Source of the DNA: a virus
DNA: 31,671 nt
Virus record (IMG/VR): IMGVR_UViG_3300044675_001557
Coordinates: 1 to 31,671 of that record
Reading direction: 5' to 3' (one strand)
Shown: positions 1 through 8,110 of the stretch, in pieces
Layout: each line of letters opens with the position of its first letter
Position numbering within the stretch: position 1 is the stretch's first letter
Program-made: the position numbers and the translations under genes
The notes under the pieces: model-generated
Seen by the model: only the letters and a program-made list of their open reading frames with translations
The model's database searches: none
What the model was told of the DNA's origin: nothing

Positions 1-47
1 AAAGATTGGAAAAATATAGAAACGCAATTTTAAACACTAAAAATTAA
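1..47 (+). CDS. Scaffold protein, 3' end only (partial)
   Basis: These are the last 15 codons and the stop of the scaffold gene, whose full copy is at 30949-31578. It is cut here only because the linear record starts inside the gene. The stop codon is five bases before the capsid start, the same spacing as in the copy at the right end. Confidence 0.9.
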   Translation, partial: RLEKYRNAILNTKN

Positions 48-140
48 TAACAATGGCATTTGATGTATCAGCATTAGCCGCATATACTGAACAAAACGCA
101 GCACAATTAGTGACGTCTTCAGTATTAGGCGCAAAGACTG
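1..140. repeat. Left copy of the 140-bp end overlap
   Basis: These 140 bases are repeated at 31532-31671 with one difference: A at 127 against G at 31658, both giving a leucine codon in the capsid gene. The overlap covers the end of the scaffold gene and the start of the capsid gene, so it joins two neighbouring genes naturally. The sequence is therefore one full turn of a circular or permuted genome of about 31,531 bp. The single mismatch suggests strain variation in the source population or a sequencing error. Confidence 0.95.
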
Positions 141-1006
141 CAAACTTGATTAAGAGTGCAGGAAATGTTATGGTTGGCGTAAAAAGCGCTGAAACTATTA
201 ACATTATGGACACAGACGCAATATTTCAGGCAGGCGGAAGCTGCGGATTTACTGCTTCAGGTTCAACAACTTTCACACAAAGAACTGTGACTGTTGGAAA
301 AATTAAAGTAAACGAAGCACTTTGTCCAAAAGACTTAGAAGCTAAGTATTTACAAAAAGCATTGCCTACGGGTTCAATGTACGATTCAGTTCCTTTTGAG
401 CAAGAATTTGCTGATAAAAAAGCAAAAACAATTGCTGCACAATTAGAAACTGCAATTTGGCAAGGTGACACTTCAAGTGTTAACGTAAACTTAAACAAGT
501 TTGACGGTTTAGTAAAATTAATCGGTGCTGCTTCGGGTGTTGTAGCTGCAAATGCTTCTACTTATATTAGTGGTGCGCCTTTGAGTTCAATTACTGCTAC
601 TAACGTTATCAGCATTTTTGACGGTGTTTACCAAGCAATCCCTGCAAAAGTTGTAGCTGCTGACGATATGACCATTTTCTGCGGTCAAGATTTGTTCAGA
701 ACTTACACAGTTGCTTTAAAGAACGCAAACAGTTTCCATTATTCAGTTGACGCGAAGGCAGACGGTGAGTTTGTTCTACCGGGTACAATGATTAAGGTTG
801 TTTCTGTTGGTGGATTGAATGGCACAAACAAAATTTACGCTGCACGTTTAAGTAACTTGTTTATCGGTACAGACTTATTGAACGAAGAAGAAAAGTTTGA
901 AATTTTCTACGCAAAAGAAGCTGACCAAGTACGTTTTGTATCTGAATTCAAAATGGGCGTGAATATTGCATTCCCTGATGAAACAGTGAAATTCATATTG
1001 GCTTAA
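53..1006 (+). CDS. Major capsid protein (HK97-fold type)
   Basis: A 317-residue protein that I identify as the major head protein. It is rich in Ala, Thr and Val, has no signal peptide or membrane segment, and lies directly downstream of the maturation protease and the scaffold, the standard head-gene order. I recognise the family from Bacteroidota phages; I infer the HK97 fold from length and context, not from a motif. The ATG at 53 follows an A-rich leader (ATTAATAACA), the start type used throughout this genome. A strong hairpin terminator follows the gene. A second, partial copy of the first 88 bases closes the window. Confidence 0.88.
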   Translation: MAFDVSALAAYTEQNAAQLVTSSVLGAKTANLIKSAGNVMVGVKSAETINIMDTDAIFQAGGSCGFTASGSTTFTQRTVTVGKIKVNEALCPKDLEAKYLQKALPTGSMYDSVPFEQEFADKKAKTIAAQLETAIWQGDTSSVNVNLNKFDGLVKLIGAASGVVAANASTYISGAPLSSITATNVISIFDGVYQAIPAKVVAADDMTIFCGQDLFRTYTVALKNANSFHYSVDAKADGEFVLPGTMIKVVSVGGLNGTNKIYAARLSNLFIGTDLLNEEEKFEIFYAKEADQVRFVSEFKMGVNIAFPDETVKFILA

Positions 1007-1012
1007 TTAATA

Positions 1013-1040
1013 GGGGGGTGAAATATCCCCCCATTTTTAT
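1013..1040 (+). terminator. Intrinsic terminator after the capsid gene
   Basis: Six G (1013-1018) pair with six C (1027-1032) around an 8-base loop, followed by ATTTTTAT. The position directly after the capsid stop suggests it ends or reduces transcription beyond the capsid gene, or stabilises the 3' end of its message. Confidence 0.75.
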
Positions 1041-1060
1041 AAAATTTAAAATTTAATATT

Positions 1061-1582
1061 ATGCCGTGCGCATTAACACAGGGATATTCTTTAGATTGTC
1101 GCGATAGTTTAGGCGGAATCGTTGAAGTATATTTTACTGAAGCTGCAAACGTAACAACAACAACCGAAGCAAGTGGTGTAATTACCGCTTTAACTAAGGC
1201 AGTTGGAAAACGTTTTTGGAAATATGCTTTGGTAAAAGATACTTCTATGTTCAACCAAACAATGACTGCTTCCGTTGCAAACGGTACAGTATTCTATGCG
1301 CAAGAACTTCAGATTATCCTTAACAAATTACAGACCAATACAAGAAACGAATTATTGTTATTGGCGCAAAATAGCTTAGTTGCAGTCGCAAAAGATAGCA
1401 ACGGTATTTATTGGTATTTAGGAAAAACACGTGGTATTGATATGACTGCAAATGCAGCTTCAACAGGTACTGCGCAAGGTGACAGAAGCGGATTCACTTT
1501 AACTTTCACAGGTTCTGAACCTGCGTTAGCGCCAAGTGTAACTTCAACTGTTTATAATGCGTTGGAAACACCGGGTGCTTAA
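1061..1582 (+). CDS. Virion structural protein, candidate major tail tube protein
   Basis: A 173-residue protein, mostly predicted beta-strand, with Thr/Ala-rich stretches and two early cysteines (residues 3 and 13). The family is common in Bacteroidota phages, beginning with MPCALTQGY and a following DCRDSLGG motif. No catalytic motif is visible. It has strong terminators on both sides, as expected for a highly expressed virion part. Size, beta-rich composition and a C-terminal half with a FTLTFTGSEP-like strand fit a tail tube protein, but it lies in the head region, so a minor head or decoration protein is the main alternative. Confidence 0.55.
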   Translation: MPCALTQGYSLDCRDSLGGIVEVYFTEAANVTTTTEASGVITALTKAVGKRFWKYALVKDTSMFNQTMTASVANGTVFYAQELQIILNKLQTNTRNELLLLAQNSLVAVAKDSNGIYWYLGKTRGIDMTANAASTGTAQGDRSGFTLTFTGSEPALAPSVTSTVYNALETPGA

Positions 1583-1612
1583 AACTTTGTTTTTCATAGG
1601 TTTATAGGTTTG

Positions 1613-1645
1613 CCGCCGTTCGTTAATTCGTTCGGCGGTTTTTTT
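1613..1645 (+). terminator. Intrinsic terminator after the tail-tube candidate
   Basis: CCGCCG (1613-1618) pairs with CGGCGG (1633-1638) around a 14-base loop, followed by seven T. This is a classical strong terminator closing the short structural transcript upstream. Confidence 0.88.
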
Positions 1646-1763
1646 ATGTAGTAATGTTATAACAAAAGTCAAGTTATAACTTGACAAAATCAGTAGTAAT
1701 ACTGCGACAATTACGGAAGTTATAAACACTTATTCGTACGATAATGTGTCATAAAACGCACTT
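1646..1763. promoter_or_regulatory. Palindrome-rich control region, with an 18-bp perfect palindrome
   Basis: No gene lies between 1583 and 1840. GTCAAGTTATAACTTGAC at 1668-1685 is a perfect 18-bp palindrome. Its core, GTTATAAC, also occurs at 1656-1663, and a variant GTTATAAAC lies at 1719-1727. CAGTA-4-TACTG (1691-1704) and TCGTACGA (about 1733-1740) add further dyads. The position between a strong terminator and a promoter-like site ahead of the portal operon suggests protein-binding operators. This is inference; no regulator is identified. Confidence 0.5.
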
Positions 1764-1798
1764 TTTGATACGTATTTGTACCATATAAGTCATATTTG
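1764..1798 (+). promoter_or_regulatory. Possible Bacteroidota promoter for the portal operon
   Basis: TTTG at 1764-1767 and CATATTTG at 1791-1798 match the Bacteroidota -33 and -7 elements with one mismatch in the -7 box. The 23-bp spacing is longer than usual, so confidence is low. TATTTGTAC is directly repeated 20 bp apart (1773-1781 and 1793-1801). The -7 box resembles the two clear early promoters (TATATTTGT). Confidence 0.4.
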
Positions 1799-1840
1799 TA
1801 CTTAATGTGCAACAAATTACAATTTTGGCTATTTACCTAT

Positions 1841-2215
1841 ATGATTAGGTTCACGAAAGGACAGACACAAAATATTATACTTACTTTAACTGAAAAGCAG
1901 TTATTGACAAACCCAAATTACCTTTTTGTCTTCACAAATAGAAGCGCAAATACAGAAGTAAAGTTTGTTAAATTAAATGCAACCGATTTAAGTTTGTACA
2001 AAGATAGGTACAATGAATTTTCAATTGTAACCAACACAAATTTTGGTTCTTCTTTAAATGGACAATATGTATATCAGATTTACGAACAAGCAAGTACGTC
2101 AAATACCAATCCAACCGGTTTAAATTTATTGGAAACGGGAATAATGGAATTGGTCGGAACGCCGTTTGAATTTACTGAATATTCAACAACAGACACATAC
2201 ACAATTAGACAATAA
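1841..2215 (+). CDS. Conserved Bacteroidota-phage protein, probably structural
   Basis: A 124-residue protein starting MIRFTKGQTQNIILTLTEK, with a central YLFVFTNRS segment. I know this family from Bacteroidota phages but cannot name a function; the beta-rich pattern suggests a small virion protein. The frame is open further upstream with a TTG at 1796, but that codon overlaps the promoter -7 box, so the ATG at 1841 is the better start. Its stop overlaps the portal start (TAATG at 2213-2217), implying coupled translation with the portal gene. Confidence 0.6.
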   Translation: MIRFTKGQTQNIILTLTEKQLLTNPNYLFVFTNRSANTEVKFVKLNATDLSLYKDRYNEFSIVTNTNFGSSLNGQYVYQIYEQASTSNTNPTGLNLLETGIMELVGTPFEFTEYSTTDTYTIRQ

Positions 2216-4002
2216 TGGATTTACGCGTATTATCATTTGCAGAAGCACGTCAGCCTGAATTTAAGGAAAAAAAGGGTGAAGGATATGTTCAGTATGGCGA
2301 CCGCAACGATTACCCAATTTATTTGGTTGAACTTTTTAATAAGTCAGCCAAACACAATGCCATTGTAAAAAGCAAGGTGCATTATATAACCGGCAACGGT
2401 TGGAAGGGCAACGACCAAGCTGAAACATTTATTCAGAAGGTTAACAGAATGGAATCTTTGGACGATTTAACCCGTAAGGTTTCATTGGACACAGAATTGT
2501 TTGGTGGCTATTATTTGGAAATTATTTGGTCAGAAATGAAGCAATTGGCTGAAATATGGCATTTAGATTATACAAAAGTTCGTACTAATAAAGACAATAC
2601 GCAGTTTTGGTACAAAGAAGATTGGACAGACAGAAACGAAAAGTCATTAATTTATACTGCATTCAATCCAAACAACCCAATAGGTAAGCAAATTCTTTAT
2701 GTTAAGGAATACCGCCCAAATATGGGTATTTACAGTTTACCGGGTTACTTTGGCGCTTTAAATTACATTGAATCTGACATTGAAATTTCCAAACACGTTT
2801 TAGGAAACGCACAAACAGGATTCAGCGCAAGTAAATTAATTACTTTGCCAAATGGCGAACCTTCAGACGAAGAAAAGCGCAATATTGAAAAGCGTTTTAC
2901 AAATAGGTTTAGCGGTTCAGACGGTAAGAAGTTTATTTTGGCTTTCGTTAATGATAGCGCAAGAAAACCAATTGTTGACGATTTAGGCGCGTCAGATATT
3001 ACCAAAGAAGACTTTGGACGTGTTGACACATTAATACAAACAAATATATTTAGCGGTCACCAAATTACAACGCCTTCAATATTCGGTATTGCTGAAGCGG
3101 GTAAATTGGGCGCACGTTCTGAAATGCGCGACGGTTACGAAATATTTAAAAATACTTACGTTAATAGTAAACAAATGCACCTTGAAGGGGTGTTTAATAT
3201 GCTTGCGAAATATCGTGGTGTTGTTGACCCTGAATTAAGCATTATTCCAACCGAACCAATTGGCTTTGAATTTACTGAAAACTTATTGAAGGAAATTGCA
3301 CCGAAGGAATGGCTATTGGAAAAAGCAGGTATTGATATTACCAAATATCAGACCGTTGCACCTGTGGCACAACAAGCGCAATTTGCAGACGATTTCAGCG
3401 CCTTTTATGACTTTGGCGAAACAAAGGACGGCTTCAATGTTTGGAAGCAAAAAACACGCTTTAACGACGATTCTGAATACCAAATGTTTGCAGACGTAAG
3501 CCAATTACAGGCAAACGTACTTGATTTGATTGCAAAAGACAAAAGAGTAACGCCGGACGTATTGGCAACAACACTTGACCAAAACGTTGACACAATTGCT
3601 TTGGTTATTGCTGATTTAATTGACAAAGGATATATTGAATCAAACGAATATACAATTGGCGAAGGAATTGACGAAAATATAATTATTGAACATACTTTAA
3701 CTGCGTCAATTGGCAGTATTTTAAAGAAGGTTCAGCCACAAACAAAAGAATTGTTAATTCGTTATTCTTACGAATGGAAAACAGGTTTTTCAAATAAGGA
3801 TAAAAAAACAAGCCGCCCGTTTTGTGTTGCTTTATTAGATGCAAATAAAATGTATTCACGTTCAGAAATTGAATCAATAAGCGCACGTTTAGGATATTCA
3901 GTTTGGGATAGGAAGGGCGGTTGGTACACAGTACCGGGAACGAACGAACACGAAGCAAGTTGTCGCCACCAATGGGTTTCAAACATAGTAACAAGAAAAT
4001 AG
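2215..4002 (+). CDS. Portal protein with C-terminal extension
   Basis: A 595-residue protein. Residues 1 to about 390 form the portal body, the ring through which DNA enters the head, with segments such as YGDRNDYPIYLVELF and a long helical region. The next 200 residues are extra. A winged-helix-like part (LIAKDKRVTPDVLATTLDQ, about 440-480) is followed by a domain ending in GGWYTVPGTNEHEASCRHQW, whose C-x-H-x-W ending resembles the tail of Mu gpF/SPP1 gp7-type head morphogenesis proteins. The placement before connector genes fits the portal call. The fused arrangement is unusual for phages in general. Confidence 0.85.
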   Translation: MDLRVLSFAEARQPEFKEKKGEGYVQYGDRNDYPIYLVELFNKSAKHNAIVKSKVHYITGNGWKGNDQAETFIQKVNRMESLDDLTRKVSLDTELFGGYYLEIIWSEMKQLAEIWHLDYTKVRTNKDNTQFWYKEDWTDRNEKSLIYTAFNPNNPIGKQILYVKEYRPNMGIYSLPGYFGALNYIESDIEISKHVLGNAQTGFSASKLITLPNGEPSDEEKRNIEKRFTNRFSGSDGKKFILAFVNDSARKPIVDDLGASDITKEDFGRVDTLIQTNIFSGHQITTPSIFGIAEAGKLGARSEMRDGYEIFKNTYVNSKQMHLEGVFNMLAKYRGVVDPELSIIPTEPIGFEFTENLLKEIAPKEWLLEKAGIDITKYQTVAPVAQQAQFADDFSAFYDFGETKDGFNVWKQKTRFNDDSEYQMFADVSQLQANVLDLIAKDKRVTPDVLATTLDQNVDTIALVIADLIDKGYIESNEYTIGEGIDENIIIEHTLTASIGSILKKVQPQTKELLIRYSYEWKTGFSNKDKKTSRPFCVALLDANKMYSRSEIESISARLGYSVWDRKGGWYTVPGTNEHEASCRHQWVSNIVTRK

Positions 4003-4003
4003 A

Positions 4004-4591
4004 ATGAGCAAAAACACATTATTTATATCAGTACAGACAATTAAGGACAGAACCGGGTTACACGCTAACGTGGACGAAAAATTGGTTTTGCCTGAAATTA
4101 AGACCGCGCAGGATATGTATATTTTACCCGCTTTGGGTTCAGCATTGTACAATGAATTGCAAGCTGCGGTTGTTGCGAATACATTTACACAATTACAAAC
4201 TACATTATTGGACGATTACCTTGTTGACTGTTTGATATATTTTGTTATGTCAGAACTTCCGCAAGGTTTATCATATCAGTTTTACAATAAGGGTTTAATA
4301 AGAAAAACAGGTGAAAATCAAGAATCACCGTCAATGCAGGATATGATTGACGTTGCAAATAGATACCGCGCACGCGCTGAATTCTATAAACAAAGACTTA
4401 TAAAATACCTAAAACAAAACAATGCTTTGTACCCAAATTATTTAAACTTTGGTTCAGGTATTGATTCAATTAAACCTGACAACGAAGGATATTCTGTTTC
4501 AATGTGGTTGGGGGATAATGGTTGTTGCGGTGACGGGGATAGCAGAAAAAGCTTTGAAGAACGTTATCAGGGAAACATTGGTTGTTGTTAA
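4004..4591 (+). CDS. Head-tail connector (adaptor-like)
   Basis: A 195-residue protein, mainly helical in its first 150 residues, with the pattern LPEIKTAQDMYILPALGSA near residues 29-48. This matches the Bacteroidota-phage family of head completion/adaptor proteins (DUF6712-like, from memory). The C-terminal 40 residues are Gly/Cys-rich, with CC pairs near the end, which could bind metal or form disulfides. The gene starts one base after the portal stop, the usual place for the adaptor that docks on the portal ring. Confidence 0.65.
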   Translation: MSKNTLFISVQTIKDRTGLHANVDEKLVLPEIKTAQDMYILPALGSALYNELQAAVVANTFTQLQTTLLDDYLVDCLIYFVMSELPQGLSYQFYNKGLIRKTGENQESPSMQDMIDVANRYRARAEFYKQRLIKYLKQNNALYPNYLNFGSGIDSIKPDNEGYSVSMWLGDNGCCGDGDSRKSFEERYQGNIGCC

Positions 4592-4594
4592 TAT

Positions 4595-4723
4595 ATGAGT
4601 AAACAAGTAACTATTAAAAACCAAAATAAGCTTAAAGTTTATTTGGAAAAAGCAAAAAAGAATGACATTAAACCAAATAGTCAAAGAACTGACAACGATA
4701 GGAAACCAACACGAACAAATTGA
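4595..4723 (+). CDS. Small basic protein, uncertain
   Basis: A 42-codon frame starting three bases after the connector stop and overlapping the next gene by 62 bases. The product is Lys/Asn-rich (MSKQVTIKNQNKLKVYLEKA at the start) and hydrophilic. The A-rich leader and the spacing to the previous gene favour translation, but the large overlap weakens the case. It might be a small neck protein or only a coupling frame for the gene at 4662. Confidence 0.35.
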   Translation: MSKQVTIKNQNKLKVYLEKAKKNDIKPNSQRTDNDRKPTRTN

Positions 4724-5111
4724 TTTTGTTTATTTTGGGGACGTTTGGGAACGTCTAAGCAATGGCGAAGTAACCTATCCTGCAATGTTTTTTACGTTGA
4801 CAGGTGCAAGTTATGGCGCAAAAGAAATTGGTTTTTCATTTAGTCTTTATTTTATGGACAGAATGTTAAACGAAGAAACAAACGAAACGGAAGTTTTATC
4901 AGATATGACACAGGTTGCCGGTGACATAGTTGCACAATTGCGTTACCCTGAAGATTACCAAATTGTGACGTGGACATTGAACCAAAATTTACCAATTACT
5001 TTTTACACAGAAAGCGACCCTGATTATTTAGCAGGTGTAAAATTAGACGTGACGTTAACAGTACCATTTATTAACAACAGGTGTCAAGTACCTTCAAATT
5101 ATACTTTTTAA
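4662..5111 (+). CDS. Tail completion / tail terminator-like protein
   Basis: A 149-residue alpha/beta protein ending with a hydrophobic strand (LAGVKLDVTLTVPF, about residues 126-139). The length, the fold pattern and its position after the portal and connector fit the neck or tail-terminator proteins of siphoviruses, and I recognise the family from Bacteroidota phages. Its stop overlaps the start of the tail-fibre gene (TAATG at 5109-5113). Confidence 0.55.
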   Translation: MTLNQIVKELTTIGNQHEQIDFVYFGDVWERLSNGEVTYPAMFFTLTGASYGAKEIGFSFSLYFMDRMLNEETNETEVLSDMTQVAGDIVAQLRYPEDYQIVTWTLNQNLPITFYTESDPDYLAGVKLDVTLTVPFINNRCQVPSNYTF

Positions 5112-7375
5112 TGGAATCAAAAAAAATTAATCAATTAGCGACAGAACTTTCGCCTGATTTATCAGATTTAACAATTATAGGCGACCCAACAACAGGTATA
5201 AGTAAAAAAATTACGCTTTCGCAAATGGCGTCTTTGTTTACAGGTACAGTTGAAGAATACGCAAACTTAGCGGCATTCCCTTTAGTTGGTGTTGCTGATA
5301 CTATTTACATTGCCTTAGATACAAACATTTTGTATCGTTGGAATACAGGGACAAGCGCATACGTTGAATTGTCACCAAACATTGTATCTTCTTTGGTGTT
5401 TAACGACGCAAATGGATTTGACGGAACTATTAGTTTAGTTGGTTCAGTTGCAACTTTAACAATTACAACTGCATTAACAACAGGTTCAGTTGGTTTTATT
5501 GGTGCTTCAGGCGCTTTATTACAAGACAACGCAAACTTCTTTTGGGACGATACTAATAACAGATTAGGTTTAGGCACAAATGCGCCAACAACTGCATTGG
5601 ACGTTTTCGGTTCAGGAATTATTGGACGTTTAAACGGAACTTCAACAAATAATGCTTATTTAGGTTTTGCAAATGCGGGTACAAACAAATGGTCAGTTGG
5701 CAATGTTCAGTCAGACCATAGATTTAGAATATTTAGTGAAGCGAATAGTGCTGAATTAGTTTCAGTTTTACAAACAGGCGAATTTGGTATTGGTATTGCA
5801 AACCCAACAACAAAGTTTCATATTGACGGCGCTGCTTCAGCTTTAATTGCTAATTTAGACGCAAACGTTTCTGTTGCAAAAAGTGTTTCATTCCGTTCAG
5901 ATAATAGTGCAAGAATAAATTTAGAAGTAAGTGGCACAGAATCAGGTTCAAATATAGGTGCAGATTTCTTTTTAAGAACTTTTACAGACGCAGGTTCATT
6001 ATTAGAAACACCTTTTTCAATAGTTCGTTCAACAGGTGTAACAACAATAAAAAGTTTAACGCTTACAAATGTTTTATCTGTTGCAAATGGTGGTACAGGT
6101 GCAACTTCTTTTACTTCAGGTTCAATATTATTTAGCAATGGTACATTAATTGCGCAAGACAATTCAAACTTATTTTTTGATGACACTAATAATAGATTGG
6201 GAATTGGTACAAGTTCGCCCGGTCTAAATCTATCAGCACAAGGATTATATGGATTGCCTAACACATCAGGAACACAAACTGTCGGAATATTCAGGGTTCA
6301 AGATTCTGCAAGTAATATCGCCCTTGATATGGGTGTCGTTCAAAATGCCGCTACTTGGATACAATCAGGCAACAAAGCAAACTCTGCAGTTCTTCCGCTT
6401 ATTTTAAATCCAAGTGGAGGTAATGTAGGAATTGGTACTGCATCACCATTTGCAAAACTTTCAATTGCTTCGCCGGCAGGTATAACAAGTTTTCCAACTT
6501 ATTCAACAGTTGACCAAGCATCAACTAATTGGTGGTATTGGGCTTCAGCAGCGGAAGGATATACACGTTATATGGATATTGCTGCAAAAGGGTCACCTGA
6601 CGGAACTTATGGCGGTAGTATTATTAGATTTTTAACAAATGGTATAACAAATGCTTCTAATCCTATTGAAAGAGCAAGAATAACAGAAACAGGTTATTCT
6701 AAATATAGTAATAATGGTACTTATTCTGCAACAATACCAAATTCACATCAATTTTCTCAATCTTTATCTAATAGTCCGGTAATATTATCACACGCACAAA
6801 GCAATGATTTCGTAAGTGAAACATTTTATGCAAATATTGTTCGTGCAGCAAATTCAGCTTATGGATTTTTAGCAGCTGCTTCAGGTAATTTTGGGGATTT
6901 AGAGTTCAAATTATATGGTGACGGAAACGGAAAGTGTGACGGAAGTTGGACAGGTGGCGGCGCTGACTATGCTGAATATTTTGAATGGTTTGACGGAAAT
7001 GCAAATAATGAAGATAGAAGGGGTTATTCTGTTTCTTTAATAGAAAATAAAATAAAAATTGCAGAAAAAGGCGAAAATATAATTGGTGTAATTTCAGGCA
7101 ATCCTTCAATAGTTGGTGACGCAGCTTGGAATAAATGGAGTGGTAAATATTTAAGAGATGATTTTGGTTCTTATATTTTAGATGAAAATGGAGATAGAAC
7201 TTTAAGTTCAAATTATAATGAAGATATTGAGTATATCCCAAGAGATAAAAGACCTGAATGGAGTATTGTTGGTTTAATGGGTAAATTGAGAATAAGAAAG
7301 GGACAAGAAACAATGCCAAATTGGGTAAAAATGAAAGACATATCAGATTCAGTTGAAGAATGGTTAATTAAATAA
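5111..7375 (+). CDS. Tail fibre with C-terminal self-cleaving chaperone (Peptidase_G2-like)
   Basis: A 754-residue receptor-binding fibre. The N-terminal part is a virion-anchor-like region with a YANLAAFPLVGVADTIYIAL motif (residues about 48-67). The shaft carries repeats of the form DDTNNRLGxGTxxP near residues 145 and 356, plus weaker GIG(T/I)A(S/N)P copies near 224 and 438. From about residue 615, GGADYAEYFEW, RRGYSVSL and IPRDKRPEWSIVGLMGKL match the Peptidase_G2 intramolecular chaperone, which helps the trimer fold and then cuts itself off. I chose the start at 5111 because it overlaps the upstream stop. The DNA after about 6220 uses more GAT and A-rich codons than the 5' half, so the tip may have been exchanged. 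Confidence 0.85.
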   Translation: MESKKINQLATELSPDLSDLTIIGDPTTGISKKITLSQMASLFTGTVEEYANLAAFPLVGVADTIYIALDTNILYRWNTGTSAYVELSPNIVSSLVFNDANGFDGTISLVGSVATLTITTALTTGSVGFIGASGALLQDNANFFWDDTNNRLGLGTNAPTTALDVFGSGIIGRLNGTSTNNAYLGFANAGTNKWSVGNVQSDHRFRIFSEANSAELVSVLQTGEFGIGIANPTTKFHIDGAASALIANLDANVSVAKSVSFRSDNSARINLEVSGTESGSNIGADFFLRTFTDAGSLLETPFSIVRSTGVTTIKSLTLTNVLSVANGGTGATSFTSGSILFSNGTLIAQDNSNLFFDDTNNRLGIGTSSPGLNLSAQGLYGLPNTSGTQTVGIFRVQDSASNIALDMGVVQNAATWIQSGNKANSAVLPLILNPSGGNVGIGTASPFAKLSIASPAGITSFPTYSTVDQASTNWWYWASAAEGYTRYMDIAAKGSPDGTYGGSIIRFLTNGITNASNPIERARITETGYSKYSNNGTYSATIPNSHQFSQSLSNSPVILSHAQSNDFVSETFYANIVRAANSAYGFLAAASGNFGDLEFKLYGDGNGKCDGSWTGGGADYAEYFEWFDGNANNEDRRGYSVSLIENKIKIAEKGENIIGVISGNPSIVGDAAWNKWSGKYLRDDFGSYILDENGDRTLSSNYNEDIEYIPRDKRPEWSIVGLMGKLRIRKGQETMPNWVKMKDISDSVEEWLIK

Positions 7376-7376
7376 T

Positions 7377-7784
7377 ATGACAATATTTTTATCAATAGTA
7401 TTTTTAGTTCACTTAATTAGTTGGGTTTTATATCAAAAATTCCAATTTAAAGAACGCGACCTTTATGCAACACAACCGCAGGAAGCATACGAACAAAACA
7501 AAAAGTGGCATTTTTGGAAGGGAATAAACCATATATCAGTTTACGCAGTATTATTTTTAGCTTTTGGATTTAAGACAATGTTAGCTTTTGCGACTTGTTT
7601 TTGGTTTGGCTTTGATATTCTTTGCAATGTTATTGTTTTAAAAAGACCTGCGTTTTATGTAGGGGTAACGGCTGACACAGATAAATTCATTCGCAAGGTT
7701 GCGGAACTTATAAAAATAAAACCTGAATATACTTCGGCATTGATAAAAATACTAATTTTGATAATATTATTAATTTTAAAATAA
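7377..7784 (+). CDS. Integral membrane protein, unknown role
   Basis: A 135-residue protein with hydrophobic segments at about 2-20, 52-68, 70-87 and 121-135, so probably four membrane passes, and a charged loop between the first two. It starts one base after the fibre stop and leads the lysis cluster. It is too large for a typical small holin. It might act in lysis, superinfection exclusion or membrane remodelling, but nothing in the sequence decides. Confidence 0.6.
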   Translation: MTIFLSIVFLVHLISWVLYQKFQFKERDLYATQPQEAYEQNKKWHFWKGINHISVYAVLFLAFGFKTMLAFATCFWFGFDILCNVIVLKRPAFYVGVTADTDKFIRKVAELIKIKPEYTSALIKILILIILLILK

Positions 7785-7789
7785 ACACT

Positions 7790-7930
7790 ATGATTACTTT
7801 GAACGAACAACAATTAACAGAACTAAACCAATTTTGTCAGGAACTTCCAACAAAATATGGCGTGCCTTTATTACAATGGTTTAAGCAAATTCAAGACGAA
7901 CAAGCGCCAAAAGAAGAAAAAAAAGACTAA
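7790..7930 (+). CDS. Small soluble protein in the lysis cluster
   Basis: A 46-residue protein beginning MITLNEQQLTELNQFCQELP and ending in a charged PKEEKKD tail. It looks helical and has no membrane segment. It sits five bases after the previous gene, and its stop directly abuts the next ATG, so it is probably translated as part of the operon. Its function is not recognised. Confidence 0.55.
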   Translation: MITLNEQQLTELNQFCQELPTKYGVPLLQWFKQIQDEQAPKEEKKD

Positions 7931-8110
7931 ATGACACCGCATAGCAATCAAGCCGACATAGGAACAGGAATAAGCGTTTTAAGCGCTATTGTAAGTATTT
8001 CAACAATTCAACCCGTAGTTACTTTATTTGCCGGTTTGATTGCTATAATTTCGGGAATAATGGCAATTCGCTATTATTACAACGCAACTAAAAAAGTCAA
8101 AAATGATTAA
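7931..8110 (+). CDS. Holin-like small membrane protein
   Basis: A 59-residue protein with a soluble N-terminus, two closely spaced hydrophobic stretches (about 14-28 and 29-46) and a basic C-terminal tail (ATKKVKND). Small two-span proteins with a charged tail just upstream of an endolysin are typical class II holins. It begins immediately after the upstream stop and overlaps the next gene by 8 bases. The protein at 8647 is the other holin candidate. Confidence 0.5.
   Translation: MTPHSNQADIGTGISVLSAIVSISTIQPVVTLFAGLIAIISGIMAIRYYYNATKKVKND

Noticed and set aside
1796-1840. Upstream TTG start for the gene at 1841
   Set aside because: The TTG overlaps the promoter-like -7 box, and the added residues (hydrophobic, Cys-containing) do not look like part of the family.
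5818-6264. Reverse-strand frame of 148 codons inside the tail-fibre gene
   Set aside because: Low-complexity product opposite a well-supported fibre; no gene in the window runs on this strand.
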